Source: Nocardioides sp. Root240 (GTDB taxonomy: Bacteria > Actinomycetota > Actinomycetes > Propionibacteriales > Nocardioidaceae). From it: DNA of 64,000 bases. The position numbers and the translations under genes are program-made. Shown here piece after piece: positions 52,840 to 61,354 of the stretch (position 1 is the first letter of the stretch; each line of letters starts with the position of its first letter). The notes beneath the pieces were generated by a model, which worked only from the letters and a program-made list of their open reading frames with translations, ran no database searches and had not been told where the DNA came from. The stretch is taken from NCBI RefSeq assembly GCF_001428825.1, contig NZ_LMIT01000001.1:222754-286753 (forward strand), read 5' to 3'.

Positions 52840-54347
52840 CGGGCGAGCACCTCGCGCACGACCTCGCGGTCGTCGAACGGGTGGACCACCCCGGCGACCT
52901 CCTGGCCCGTCTCGTGGCCCTTGCCCGCCACCACGACCACGTCGCCGGGGCCGGCGCCGTCGATGGCACGCTCGATGGCGGTACGGCGGTCGCCCACCTC
53001 GACGACCTCGGCGGTGCCGTCGCGGGTGCCGGCCAGCACCTCGGCCCGGATCGCCGCGGGGTCCTCGGAGCGCGGGTTGTCGTCGGTGACGATCACCAGG
53101 TCGGCCAGCCGGGCGGCGATCTCGCCCATCACGGGGCGCTTGCCGGTGTCGCGGTCACCGCCCGCGCCGATCACGATGACCAGCCGGCCACGGGTGACCG
53201 GGCGCAGGGTGCGGAGCACGGCCTCGACCGCGTCGGGCTTGTGGGCGTAGTCGACGACGACGGTCAGGTCGCGTCCGGTCGGCACCCGCTCGAGGCGTCC
53301 GGGGACGCCGCCGGAGCCGGCGATCCCGTCGGCGACCTGCTGCGGGTCGAAGCCCGCCTCGGCGGCCGCGGCGACGGCGGCCAGGGCGTTGGCGACGTTG
53401 AAGTCCCCCGGCAGGGGGACGAAGGCAGGGACCCGCACACCGTCGGGGCCCAGCACGGTGAACCGCGACCCGTCAGCGCCCAGCTCCACGTCGACGGCCG
53501 TCCAGTCGGCGGGCCGTCCGATCGCGTAGGTGCGGACCGGGATGGTGGCCTCGTCGACGAGCCGCCGGCCGTGCTCGTCGTCGGTGCAGACCAGGCCGAG
53601 CGCGGCGTGCTCCGGGGTGAAGAGCATCGCCTTGGCCCGGAAGTAGTCCTCCACGTCGACGTGGAAGTCCAGGTGGTCGCGGCCGAGGTTGGTGAACACG
53701 GCGACGTCGAAGCGGACGCCGTCGACCCGGCCCATCACCAGCGCGTGGCTCGAGACCTCCATCGCGCAGGCGGTGACCTCGAGCTCGCGCATGCGGGCGA
53801 AGAGGCCGTGCAGGTCAGGGGCCTCCGGGGTGGTGAGGGCGGTCTTCACCTCCTCGCCGGCGATCCGGGTGCCGACCGTGCCGACGACCGCGCTGCGCAC
53901 GCCGGCGGCGAGCAGCCCGCCGTCGAGGAGCCGGGTGACGGTGGTCTTGCCCTGGGTTCCGGTGACGCCGATCGTCCGCAGGGCCGCGGCCGGACGGCCG
54001 TAGACCAGTGCGGCCAGCGCACCCAGCACACCCCGCGGGTCCGGTACGACGAGCACGGGCAGCCCGCCCGCGCGCGCCTCCGGCTCCCCCGCCGGATCGG
54101 TCAGCAGCGCCACGGCACCGGACGCCGCGGCCTGAGCGGCGAACGAGGCGCCGTGGGCGCGGGCGCCGGGCAGGGCGGCGTACAGGTCGCCGGGACGCAC
54201 CCGGCGCGAGTCGAGGGTGATGCCGGTGACGGCCACGCCTGTCGAGGCAGGGTCGACGACGACGCCCAGGTCGGCGGCGACGGTGGCGAGCGGGACCGGG
54301 GCGGGCTGGGCGGGACGCGTCGGGTCCACGTCCGGGCCGCCGCTCAC
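52836..54347 (-). CDS. murE: UDP-MurNAc-L-Ala-D-Glu--diaminopimelate ligase
   Basis: Adds the third-position diamino acid, 503 residues. ITLDSRRVRPGDLYAAL, ATP loop IGVTGTQGKTTVTRLL, TTPEAPDLHGLFARM, NLGRDHLDFH, and DNPRSEDPAAIRAEV, whose DNPR motif is the marker for diaminopimelate (not lysine) use. Start GTG 54345-54347 overlaps the ftsI stop (GTGA); GTG 54348-54350 adds one residue and is equally possible. Nocardioides walls typically contain LL-diaminopimelate; stereochemistry cannot be read here. Confidence 0.96.
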   Translation of the reverse strand: MSGGPDVDPTRPAQPAPVPLATVAADLGVVVDPASTGVAVTGITLDSRRVRPGDLYAALPGARAHGASFAAQAAASGAVALLTDPAGEPEARAGGLPVLVVPDPRGVLGALAALVYGRPAAALRTIGVTGTQGKTTVTRLLDGGLLAAGVRSAVVGTVGTRIAGEEVKTALTTPEAPDLHGLFARMRELEVTACAMEVSSHALVMGRVDGVRFDVAVFTNLGRDHLDFHVDVEDYFRAKAMLFTPEHAALGLVCTDDEHGRRLVDEATIPVRTYAIGRPADWTAVDVELGADGSRFTVLGPDGVRVPAFVPLPGDFNVANALAAVAAAAEAGFDPQQVADGIAGSGGVPGRLERVPTGRDLTVVVDYAHKPDAVEAVLRTLRPVTRGRLVIVIGAGGDRDTGKRPVMGEIAARLADLVIVTDDNPRSEDPAAIRAEVLAGTRDGTAEVVEVGDRRTAIERAIDGAGPGDVVVVAGKGHETGQEVAGVVHPFDDREVVREVLAR

Positions 54348-56155
54348 CACTCGACCGGGGTCTGGTTGGCCTTGCCGCCCGTGGGCGGGACGCCGTAGCG
54401 CCGCAGTGTGAAGCTCATCAGCTTCGAGAATGCCGGACCGGCGACGCTGCCGCCACCGCTGCCCGCACGCGGGCTGTGCACCACGACGTAGATCGTGAAC
54501 CGCGGGTTGTCGGCCGGCGCGAAGCCGGCGAAGGAGACGGTGGTGCTGCCGTCGTAGCCGCCGTTCTCGCCGACCCGCTGGGCCGTACCGGTCTTGCCGG
54601 CGACGCGGTAGCCGGGGACGGCCGCGCGCGGCGCGACACCCTCCTCGGGGTCGAGCACCCGCTCCATCATCAGCATCGTCTCGTGGGCTGCGTGGGCGCT
54701 GATCACGCGGCGGCTGGTGACGGCGTCGGTGCCGACCTCCTGGCCGCCGTCGGTGCGCGCGCGGCCCATCACGAGCGACGGGGAGACCCGCACCCCGCCG
54801 TTGGCGATCGTGTTGACCGCAGTGATCATCTGCACGGCGTTGACCGACAGCGACTGGCCGAACGCGATGCGGTCGTCGACCTGGGAGGTCCAGGCAGCGC
54901 CCTGCGGCAGGATGCCCTTCGACTCACCGTTGAGGCCGATGTCGGTGCGCTGGCCCAGGCCGAAGGCGGTGAGGTAGCGCCGCAGCTGGCCGCGGCCGAA
55001 CTGGTCGGCGGCGAGCACGGTGCCGACGTTCGACGACTTGGCGATGATGCCGGCGAGGGTGAGCCGCAGCGTGCCGTGCTCCCAGTAGTCGCCGATCGGT
55101 CGGTCCTGGCGGAACAGCTTGCCCGGCACGCGGAACTTCTGGGTCCTGAACGCCAGGCCCGCGTCGACCAGTGAGCTGACGGTCAGCACCTTCTCGACCG
55201 AGCCGGGCTCGTAGACGTCGCTCAACGCCGACGACTTGTAGAGCTTGTCGTCGTAGCGATAGGGGTCCGAGGCGTCGTAGGTCGGGTAGTCGGCGAGCGC
55301 GAGGAAGTTGCCGGTCCGGCTGTCCATCACCATGGCGATGCCGGACTCGCCGCCCGCGCCGACGACGGTCTGTTGCAGGACCCGCTGGACGTAGTCCTGC
55401 AGGTCGCGGTCGAGCGTGAGCCGCAGGTCCTTGCCGTCGACGGCCGGGGTGACGGTGTTGTCGCCGAGCGGGATCTGGTTGCCGGCACCCATCTCGTAGC
55501 GCGCCTCGCCGTCGGTGCCGGAGAGGTACTTGTTGAAGGAGTCCTCGAGACCGGCGAGCGCCTGCGCGGAGCCGTCGTCCTTGGGCGTGCCGAGGAAGCC
55601 GAGCAGGTTGGCCGCGACCTCGTCGTTGGGGTAGACCCGCAGCGGGTCCCGCTCGGTCATCAGGCCGGCGAAGGGCCGGCCGTCCTCGTCCTTGAACATC
55701 TCCTTGACGTCGGCGACGACCTTCTCGGCCTTCGCCGCCGGGACCTGGCGCGCGACGTACTGGAAGCGGCTGTTCTCGATGCGGAGCCGCTCGAGGGTCT
55801 GGAAGTAGTCGACGCCGAGGCGCCGGGCCAGGACCGTCGCCAGCCTGGCGGCCACCGGGCGGGTCACCTGCGGGTCGGCCACGATCATCCGGCCGTCGAC
55901 CGTCTCGGCGAGCGGCTCGCCGTTGCGGTCGAGGATCTCGCCGCGCGTGGCCGGCAGGACCACCCGCTGGGTGCCCTCGTCGGCCGCCATCTGGGCGTAC
56001 GAGCCCGGGTCGATCGCCTGCAGCTGCAGCAACCGGCCGGCGAAGACCGAGAGCACGATCGCGATCAGCAGGAAGCCCACGTGCATGCGCCGGTGGGGCG
56101 AGCCCCGTCGGGGGCCGTTCCCGCGGCGGGTTCGGAGGGGGTTCAGTCGGCTCAA
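54344..56155 (-). CDS. ftsI: Class B penicillin-binding protein FtsI (PBP3)
   Basis: Septal transpeptidase, 603 residues, start TTG 56153-56155. Basic cytosolic tail, one membrane helix (MHVGFLLIAIVLSVFAGRLLQL), PBP dimerisation domain with TRGEILDRNGEPLA, and the transpeptidase domain with Ser nucleophile in YEPGSVEKVLTV (about residue 319; SxxK kept), AKSSNVGTVLA and KTGTAQRVG (about 519). The usual EPGSTFK reads EPGSVEK. It works with FtsW in the same operon. Confidence 0.96.
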   Translation of the reverse strand: MSRLNPLRTRRGNGPRRGSPHRRMHVGFLLIAIVLSVFAGRLLQLQAIDPGSYAQMAADEGTQRVVLPATRGEILDRNGEPLAETVDGRMIVADPQVTRPVAARLATVLARRLGVDYFQTLERLRIENSRFQYVARQVPAAKAEKVVADVKEMFKDEDGRPFAGLMTERDPLRVYPNDEVAANLLGFLGTPKDDGSAQALAGLEDSFNKYLSGTDGEARYEMGAGNQIPLGDNTVTPAVDGKDLRLTLDRDLQDYVQRVLQQTVVGAGGESGIAMVMDSRTGNFLALADYPTYDASDPYRYDDKLYKSSALSDVYEPGSVEKVLTVSSLVDAGLAFRTQKFRVPGKLFRQDRPIGDYWEHGTLRLTLAGIIAKSSNVGTVLAADQFGRGQLRRYLTAFGLGQRTDIGLNGESKGILPQGAAWTSQVDDRIAFGQSLSVNAVQMITAVNTIANGGVRVSPSLVMGRARTDGGQEVGTDAVTSRRVISAHAAHETMLMMERVLDPEEGVAPRAAVPGYRVAGKTGTAQRVGENGGYDGSTTVSFAGFAPADNPRFTIYVVVHSPRAGSGGGSVAGPAFSKLMSFTLRRYGVPPTGGKANQTPVEW

Positions 56156-56219
56156 CGCTCTCGTCCTGGTCGCTGACAGGGTTGGGTTCCTGCGGACGTC
56201 ACGACCCTAGGCTCAAAGA

Positions 56220-56774
56220 TCACCGATTCCGGGCGGACGCGCCGCTGGTGCCGCTCGCGCCGTCGGTCTTCGCCGGGGCGTCGGCCTGGACGTACTTGGT
56301 CTTCGGGTCCAGCTCCCGCGGCTTCTTCGGCCCGGGCATGTGCAGCGGGATCCGGTCGCCGGCCGAGGCCGGCGTCGGGTCGCCGAGGATCCTGCCCGTC
56401 CGCAGGTCGATCACGGCGGTGGCCGTCGACGGGATCACCATGCCGAGGCGCTGGGCCTCCTGGTGCAGCCGCGAGGGCTTGCGGAGGTTCGCGATGTCCA
56501 GCTCCAGCGCCTCCTGCTGGGCGCCGAGGTCGGTGGCCTGCTTCTGCAGCGCGGTCGCCCTGAAGGAGGCCTGCTGCATCGAGGTGTTGAAGAGGAGCAG
56601 GCCGACGACGCCGGCGAGCAGGATGATGCTGACGAAGGTCACGAAGGGCACCCGGGGCGCGCGCCTGCGGCGGGTCCGCGGCACGACGGTGAGCCGCGCC
56701 CGCTCCAGGGCCGCCTGGGCCAGGCGCGGCGCGACGGTCTGCAGGCGGCGGATCTGCGGTGCGGTGCTGGACAT
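56220..56774 (-). CDS. ftsL: FtsL-like septum protein
   Basis: 184 residues; basic N-terminus (RTRRRRAPRVP), one membrane helix (FVTFVSIILLAGVVGLLLF), then a leucine-zipper-like coiled coil (ALQKQATDLGAQQEALELDI) and LHQEAQRLGMV. The C-terminus is a Pro/Lys/Ser-rich tail. Position between rsmH and ftsI and topology identify it, since FtsL sequence is poorly conserved. ATG 56772-56774 overlaps the rsmH stop by one base. Confidence 0.85.
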   Translation of the reverse strand: MSSTAPQIRRLQTVAPRLAQAALERARLTVVPRTRRRRAPRVPFVTFVSIILLAGVVGLLLFNTSMQQASFRATALQKQATDLGAQQEALELDIANLRKPSRLHQEAQRLGMVIPSTATAVIDLRTGRILGDPTPASAGDRIPLHMPGPKKPRELDPKTKYVQADAPAKTDGASGTSGASARNR

Positions 56775-57766
56775 CAGTTGGCTCCCTTGCCCTGGGTGCT
56801 GCCGGACCTGCTCGACGAGGTGGAACGGATGCGCTCGATCGCGCGGAGACGGACGGACGCGGCGCGGGGGTTCTCCTCGATCTCCTCCGCGTTGGCCTGC
56901 TCGGCGCCCCGGGTCACCAGCCGGTACGACGGCTCGGCCCCCTCCGGCACGAACGGCAGGTCGTCGGGGACGTCGAGCCGGGTCGCGTCGGCGAAGACCC
57001 GCTTGACCAGGCGGTCCTCGAGGGAGTGGTAGGACTCCACGACCACGCGGCCGCCGACGCCGATCACGTCGACCGCGGCCGGCATGGCCCGGCGCAGCAC
57101 GGCGAGCTCGTCGTTGACCTCCATGCGCAGGGCCTGGAAGGTGCGCTTCGCCGGGTGCCCGCCCGTGCGGCGGGCGGGGGCCGGGATGGCGTCGTACAGG
57201 AGGGCGACGAGGCGTCCCGAGTTCACGAACGGCTCCACCGCCCGCTCGCGGACGACGGCGTCGGCGATGCGGCGCGCCATCTTCTCCTCGCCGTACTCCC
57301 TGAGGACGCGGGTGAGCTCGGGCGCGGTGTAGGTGTTCAGCACGTCGGCCGCGGTGGGCCCGGTGCTGCCGTCCATCCGCATGTCGAGCGGCGCGTCGAC
57401 GGCGTAGGCGAAGCCCCGCTCGGGCAGGTCGAGCTGCATCGAGGAGACGCCGAGGTCGAACAGGACGCCAGCGACCTCGTCGAGGCCCTGGTCGGCCACC
57501 ACGTCGGCGATCTCGTCGTAGACCGCGTGCACGCCGGTGAACCGGTCGCCGTACGACGCCAGCCGCTCGCGGCTCATGGCGAGGGCCTGGGTGTCACGGT
57601 CGATGCCGATCACCCGCGCCTTCGGGCAGCGCTCGAGGACCGCCTCGCTGTGGCCACCGAGGCCGAGCGTGCAGTCGACGAGGACGGCGCCGTCGCGGTC
57701 GAGAGCGGGCGCGAGGAGGGAGACGACCCGGTCCAGCAGGACGGGGACGTGGCGGGGGCTGCTCAT
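56774..57766 (-). CDS. rsmH: 16S rRNA (cytosine1402-N4)-methyltransferase
   Basis: Methylates C1402 of 16S rRNA, 330 residues. [15 protein letters not shown], AdoMet-binding [15 protein letters not shown] and [59 protein letters not shown] 57764-57766; four bases separate it from the upstream small membrane protein. Confidence 0.97.
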   Translation of the reverse strand: MSSPRHVPVLLDRVVSLLAPALDRDGAVLVDCTLGLGGHSEAVLERCPKARVIGIDRDTQALAMSRERLASYGDRFTGVHAVYDEIADVVADQGLDEVAGVLFDLGVSSMQLDLPERGFAYAVDAPLDMRMDGSTGPTAADVLNTYTAPELTRVLREYGEEKMARRIADAVVRERAVEPFVNSGRLVALLYDAIPAPARRTGGHPAKRTFQALRMEVNDELAVLRRAMPAAVDVIGVGGRVVVESYHSLEDRLVKRVFADATRLDVPDDLPFVPEGAEPSYRLVTRGAEQANAEEIEENPRAASVRLRAIERIRSTSSSRSGSTQGKGAN

Positions 57767-57770
57767 GTCG

Positions 57771-57929
57771 TCAGCGCCCTGTGGACCCGGCGAGCAGGTG
57801 CGGCAGGACCAGGAGCAGCGCGCAGCCGACCGAGACGGCCGCGGAGAAGGACATGAGGAGCAGCACCTCGCGTGCCTGCTCCCGCACGCGCGGCTGCGGA
57901 GAACGCTCGTGCGCCCGCATCACGCTCAT
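57771..57929 (-). CDS. Small membrane protein between mraZ and rsmH
   Basis: 52 residues from ATG 57927-57929 with GAGGGG eight bases upstream. Polar basic N-terminus ([20 protein letters not shown]) then one hydrophobic helix, [20 protein letters not shown]. It lies four bases upstream of rsmH in the same direction. I recognise no family. Small membrane ORFs occur at this place in other actinobacteria, from memory. Support is the ribosome site, the helix and the tight spacing. Confidence 0.65.
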   Translation of the reverse strand: MSVMRAHERSPQPRVREQAREVLLLMSFSAAVSVGCALLLVLPHLLAGSTGR

Positions 57930-57951
57930 GGCTTCGACCCCTCGACCCGAC

Positions 57952-57995
57952 GGAACTGCTGGAAATGACCGGAACTTGCGTGGAACTGCCTGGAA
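57952..57995 (-). promoter_or_regulatory. Phased GGAA direct repeats upstream of the rsmH operon
   Basis: On plus, GGAA begins at 57952, 57961, 57971, 57982 and 57992, that is every 9-11 bases, mostly as GGAACT or GGAAAT. The array starts 23 bases before the small membrane protein ATG. The helical phasing suggests a protein-binding or promoter-architecture element. Confidence 0.5.
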
Positions 57996-57997
57996 AT

Positions 57998-58203
57998 CAG
58001 GCGGATCCGCAGAGCCAGGTCCCTGCCCGCTCCCGCACCCGGTGTGTTCGGGTGCCCTCTGGTGCCGGGGAAGTGCCCCAGATGGCCGGGTGGCCCGTCC
58101 GTCGCTGTGTCCCGCCTGGTGCCGGGGAAGGTGCCCCAGGAGGTGGCGACATCGGGGTGTCGGGAGCAGGAGCGGGCTGAGACCTCGTCCTGCGGATCCG
58201 CTG
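57998..58203. repeat. Large inverted repeat with internal direct repeats between mraZ and rsmH genes
   Basis: The arms 57998-58040 and 58162-58203 are inverted near-copies; both contain CGGATCCGC and CCCGCTCC. Inside, CTGGTGCCGGGGAAGTGCCC (58059-58078) recurs as CTGGTGCCGGGGAAGGTGCC (58116-58135), 57 bases apart, and each copy is itself partly palindromic. No protein fits here. The remaining bases up to the mraZ stop (58204-58256) show nothing. Confidence 0.6.
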
Positions 58204-58256
58204 TTGTGTTGTCAGTGGTGCTGCGGGGGGGTGCTGCGTGGGTGGTGCGGCGGAGA

Positions 58257-58679
58257 TCAGTCGTCGTCCTCGTCGAGGTCGGCGAACTCCTCCAGCGCCT
58301 CGAGCTGGAACTCGCGCCATGCGGTCGGGTTCCAGATCTCCAGTCGGTCCCGGACCCCGATCACGACCACGTCGCGCTCGAGGCCCGCGTACTCCCGCAG
58401 GTGGCCGGGGATGCCGATCCGCCCCTGCTTGTCCGGAGTGCTCTCGTCGCCTCCGGCGAACAGCACCCGGGCGTAGCGCCGGGCGGCGCGGTTGGTCATC
58501 GGCCGGGCGGCCTGCCGCTCGGCCTCCTCGGCGAAGACGTCCGTGGGCCACACGACCAGGCACTTGTCCTGTCCCTGAGTGACCACGAGCCCCTCCGCCA
58601 GTCGATCCCTGAACTTCGCGGGGAGGAAGAGGCGGCCCTTGTCGTCGAGCTTGGGGGTGTAGGTGCCCATGAAGAGCAT
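58257..58679 (-). CDS. mraZ: Transcriptional regulator MraZ
   Basis: Ring-forming SpoVT/AbrB-like DNA-binding protein, 140 residues, two MraZ repeats: FMGTYTPKLDDKGRLFLPAKF and DKQGRIGIPGHLREYAGL. In other bacteria it binds direct repeats upstream of its own gene and tunes the division cluster. ATG 58677-58679 is used (MLFMGTY); ATG 58668-58670 is also possible. Three AAAGTGG boxes lie 41-87 bases upstream. Confidence 0.95.
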   Translation of the reverse strand: MLFMGTYTPKLDDKGRLFLPAKFRDRLAEGLVVTQGQDKCLVVWPTDVFAEEAERQAARPMTNRAARRYARVLFAGGDESTPDKQGRIGIPGHLREYAGLERDVVVIGVRDRLEIWNPTAWREFQLEALEEFADLDEDDD

Positions 58680-58719
58680 CGGGCCACCCCCAGCCGTCCC
58701 ACCGGACTCCGCCGTTCCT

Positions 58720-58766
58720 CCACTTTCCACCACAGTACCCCACTTTCCCCCACCGTCAACCACTTT
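58720..58766 (-). promoter_or_regulatory. Three MraZ-type AAAGTGG boxes
   Basis: On minus, AAAGTGG occurs at 58760-58766, 58740-58746 and 58720-58726, exactly 20 bases apart. This agrees with the AAAGTG(G/T) repeats reported as MraZ-binding sites in other bacteria, and with autoregulation of mraZ. Confidence 0.75.
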
Positions 58767-58836
58767 CGCTCCCCCTGCGCCGCTCACGCCCTCCCTGAGT
58801 GCGCTCGAGTGCGCCGGGAAACCGCTGGTCAGGGCG

Positions 58837-58895
58837 GTGGAGCGGGGTGGAGGGGCGGGGTGGAGCGAAGTGGAGGAAAAAGTGGGGGGAAGTGG
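58837..58895 (+). promoter_or_regulatory. Phased GTGG array upstream of moxR
   Basis: On plus, GTGG begins at 58837, 58847, 58860, 58870, 58882 and 58892 (intervals 10, 13, 10, 12, 10); the last three copies read (G/A)AAGTGG. The unit resembles the GTGGG repeats bound by E. coli MraZ at 10-base spacing, in the opposite orientation to the mraZ boxes. It lies 173 bases before the moxR start. Nothing else is seen in 58896-59050. Confidence 0.55.
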
Positions 58896-59067
58896 GGAAC
58901 TAGGGGCCCTCCGGTGGCGTCACAGGGAGCGCGGGGGCAGCTCGAGAGCTGCCCGGAAGCGGTCCGGGAGCAGTTCCGCCGGGTCCCGCACACACCAGCC
59001 ACCCGCGCCGTAGGGTTGGTGCACCGTGGCCTCGGGCCATCAGGGACAGCACGACGAGGAGTAAGCC

Positions 59068-60105
<1,038 letters not shown>

Positions 60106-60124
60106 GCACCCCGGTCGAGCCCCC

Positions 60125-61354
60125 ATGCTGCGTTCCGCGCTCTCCTCACTGACCCTGCGGGGACGGGCGTTCGCCGCGGCCGGCGTGACCGCGATCGCCT
60201 GTGCCGTGGTGTTCGGTCAGGCCGCGCTGACCCGCGTCGGCGTCCTGGTGCTGGCGCTGCCGCTCATCGCGGCCCTGGTCGTCGCCCGGCGCCGCCACGA
60301 CCCGGTCGTGAGCCGCACCGTGTGGCCGCGGCTGCTCCGCGCCGGCGAGTCCGCGCGGATCGACCTGTCGATCTCCAGCGAGCGCCGCCGCGCCGACGGG
60401 CCACTGCTGGTCGAGGACACCCTCCCCTACGCCCTCGGCAGCCGACCCCGGTTCGTGCTGCAGGGCCTGGGCCAGCACTGGGAGCGCACCGTCACCTATC
60501 CCGTGCGCTCCGACATCCGGGGGCGCTTCGCGGTGGGGCCGCTCGTCGTCCGCATCACCGATCCGTTCGGCCTCGTCGAGCGCCGGCGCCAGATCGGCGG
60601 TACGGCGGAGCTCGTCGTCACGCCGCGGGTGCTGCCGCTGCCGGCCATCCCGCTGTCCGGTGGCTGGCAGGGCGCCGGCGAGCACCGGCCGCAGGCCTTC
60701 GCGTCCGGCTCGGCCGAGGACGTCAGCGTGCGGGAGTACCGTCGCGGCGACGACCTGCGCCGCGTCCACTGGCGCAGCTCGGCCCGCACCGGCGAGCTGA
60801 TGGTGCGCCTCGAGGAGCAGCCCTGGGAGGCGCACGCGACCGTCGTCATCGACAACCGCACCCACGCGCACCGCGGGCAGGGACCCGCCTCCAGCTTCGA
60901 GTCCGCGGTGGTCGCTGCCGCCTCGGTGATCGTCCACCTCGAGAAGCACGGGTACGCCGTGCAGCTCGCCACCGCCAATGGCGCCGAGGCCGAGGGGGCT
61001 GAGCAGTCACTGCGCAAGCTCGCCGTCCTCGGCCTCACGGCACGACCGCAGCTCGACACCGCATGGTCCGGCGACCAGGCTCGCGGTGGCGTCGTGGTCG
61101 CCGTACTCGGCGCCCACATCGCCGGCGACACCACGTCGCTGCAGCGGATCCGGCACGACGCCGGTGCCGCGCTCGCCGTCGTCCTCGACGTCGAGCAGTG
61201 GTCGGCCACGCGCACCAGCGCCGGACCGGCCGCGGCCGCCACTCCCCTGCTGGCGATCGGCTGGCGCGGCGTCGGCATCGGCCCCCGCGACCGGCTCGAC
61301 GGCGCCTGGCGCGACCTTGGCCGCGCCCCGTCCCGAGGCGGCGTCGGCCGATGA
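60125..61354 (+). CDS. DUF58 domain protein
   Basis: 409 residues, ATG 60125-60127. Two N-terminal hydrophobic helices (FAAAGVTAIACAVVFGQAAL, VLVLALPLIAALVVA), a beta-rich middle, then the DUF58 signature VREYRRGDDLRRVHWRSSAR and a vWA-like C-terminal part. It partners MoxR ATPases; the exact role is unknown. Its stop overlaps the next start as ATGA. Confidence 0.93.
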   Translation: MLRSALSSLTLRGRAFAAAGVTAIACAVVFGQAALTRVGVLVLALPLIAALVVARRRHDPVVSRTVWPRLLRAGESARIDLSISSERRRADGPLLVEDTLPYALGSRPRFVLQGLGQHWERTVTYPVRSDIRGRFAVGPLVVRITDPFGLVERRRQIGGTAELVVTPRVLPLPAIPLSGGWQGAGEHRPQAFASGSAEDVSVREYRRGDDLRRVHWRSSARTGELMVRLEEQPWEAHATVVIDNRTHAHRGQGPASSFESAVVAAASVIVHLEKHGYAVQLATANGAEAEGAEQSLRKLAVLGLTARPQLDTAWSGDQARGGVVVAVLGAHIAGDTTSLQRIRHDAGAALAVVLDVEQWSATRTSAGPAAAATPLLAIGWRGVGIGPRDRLDGAWRDLGRAPSRGGVGR

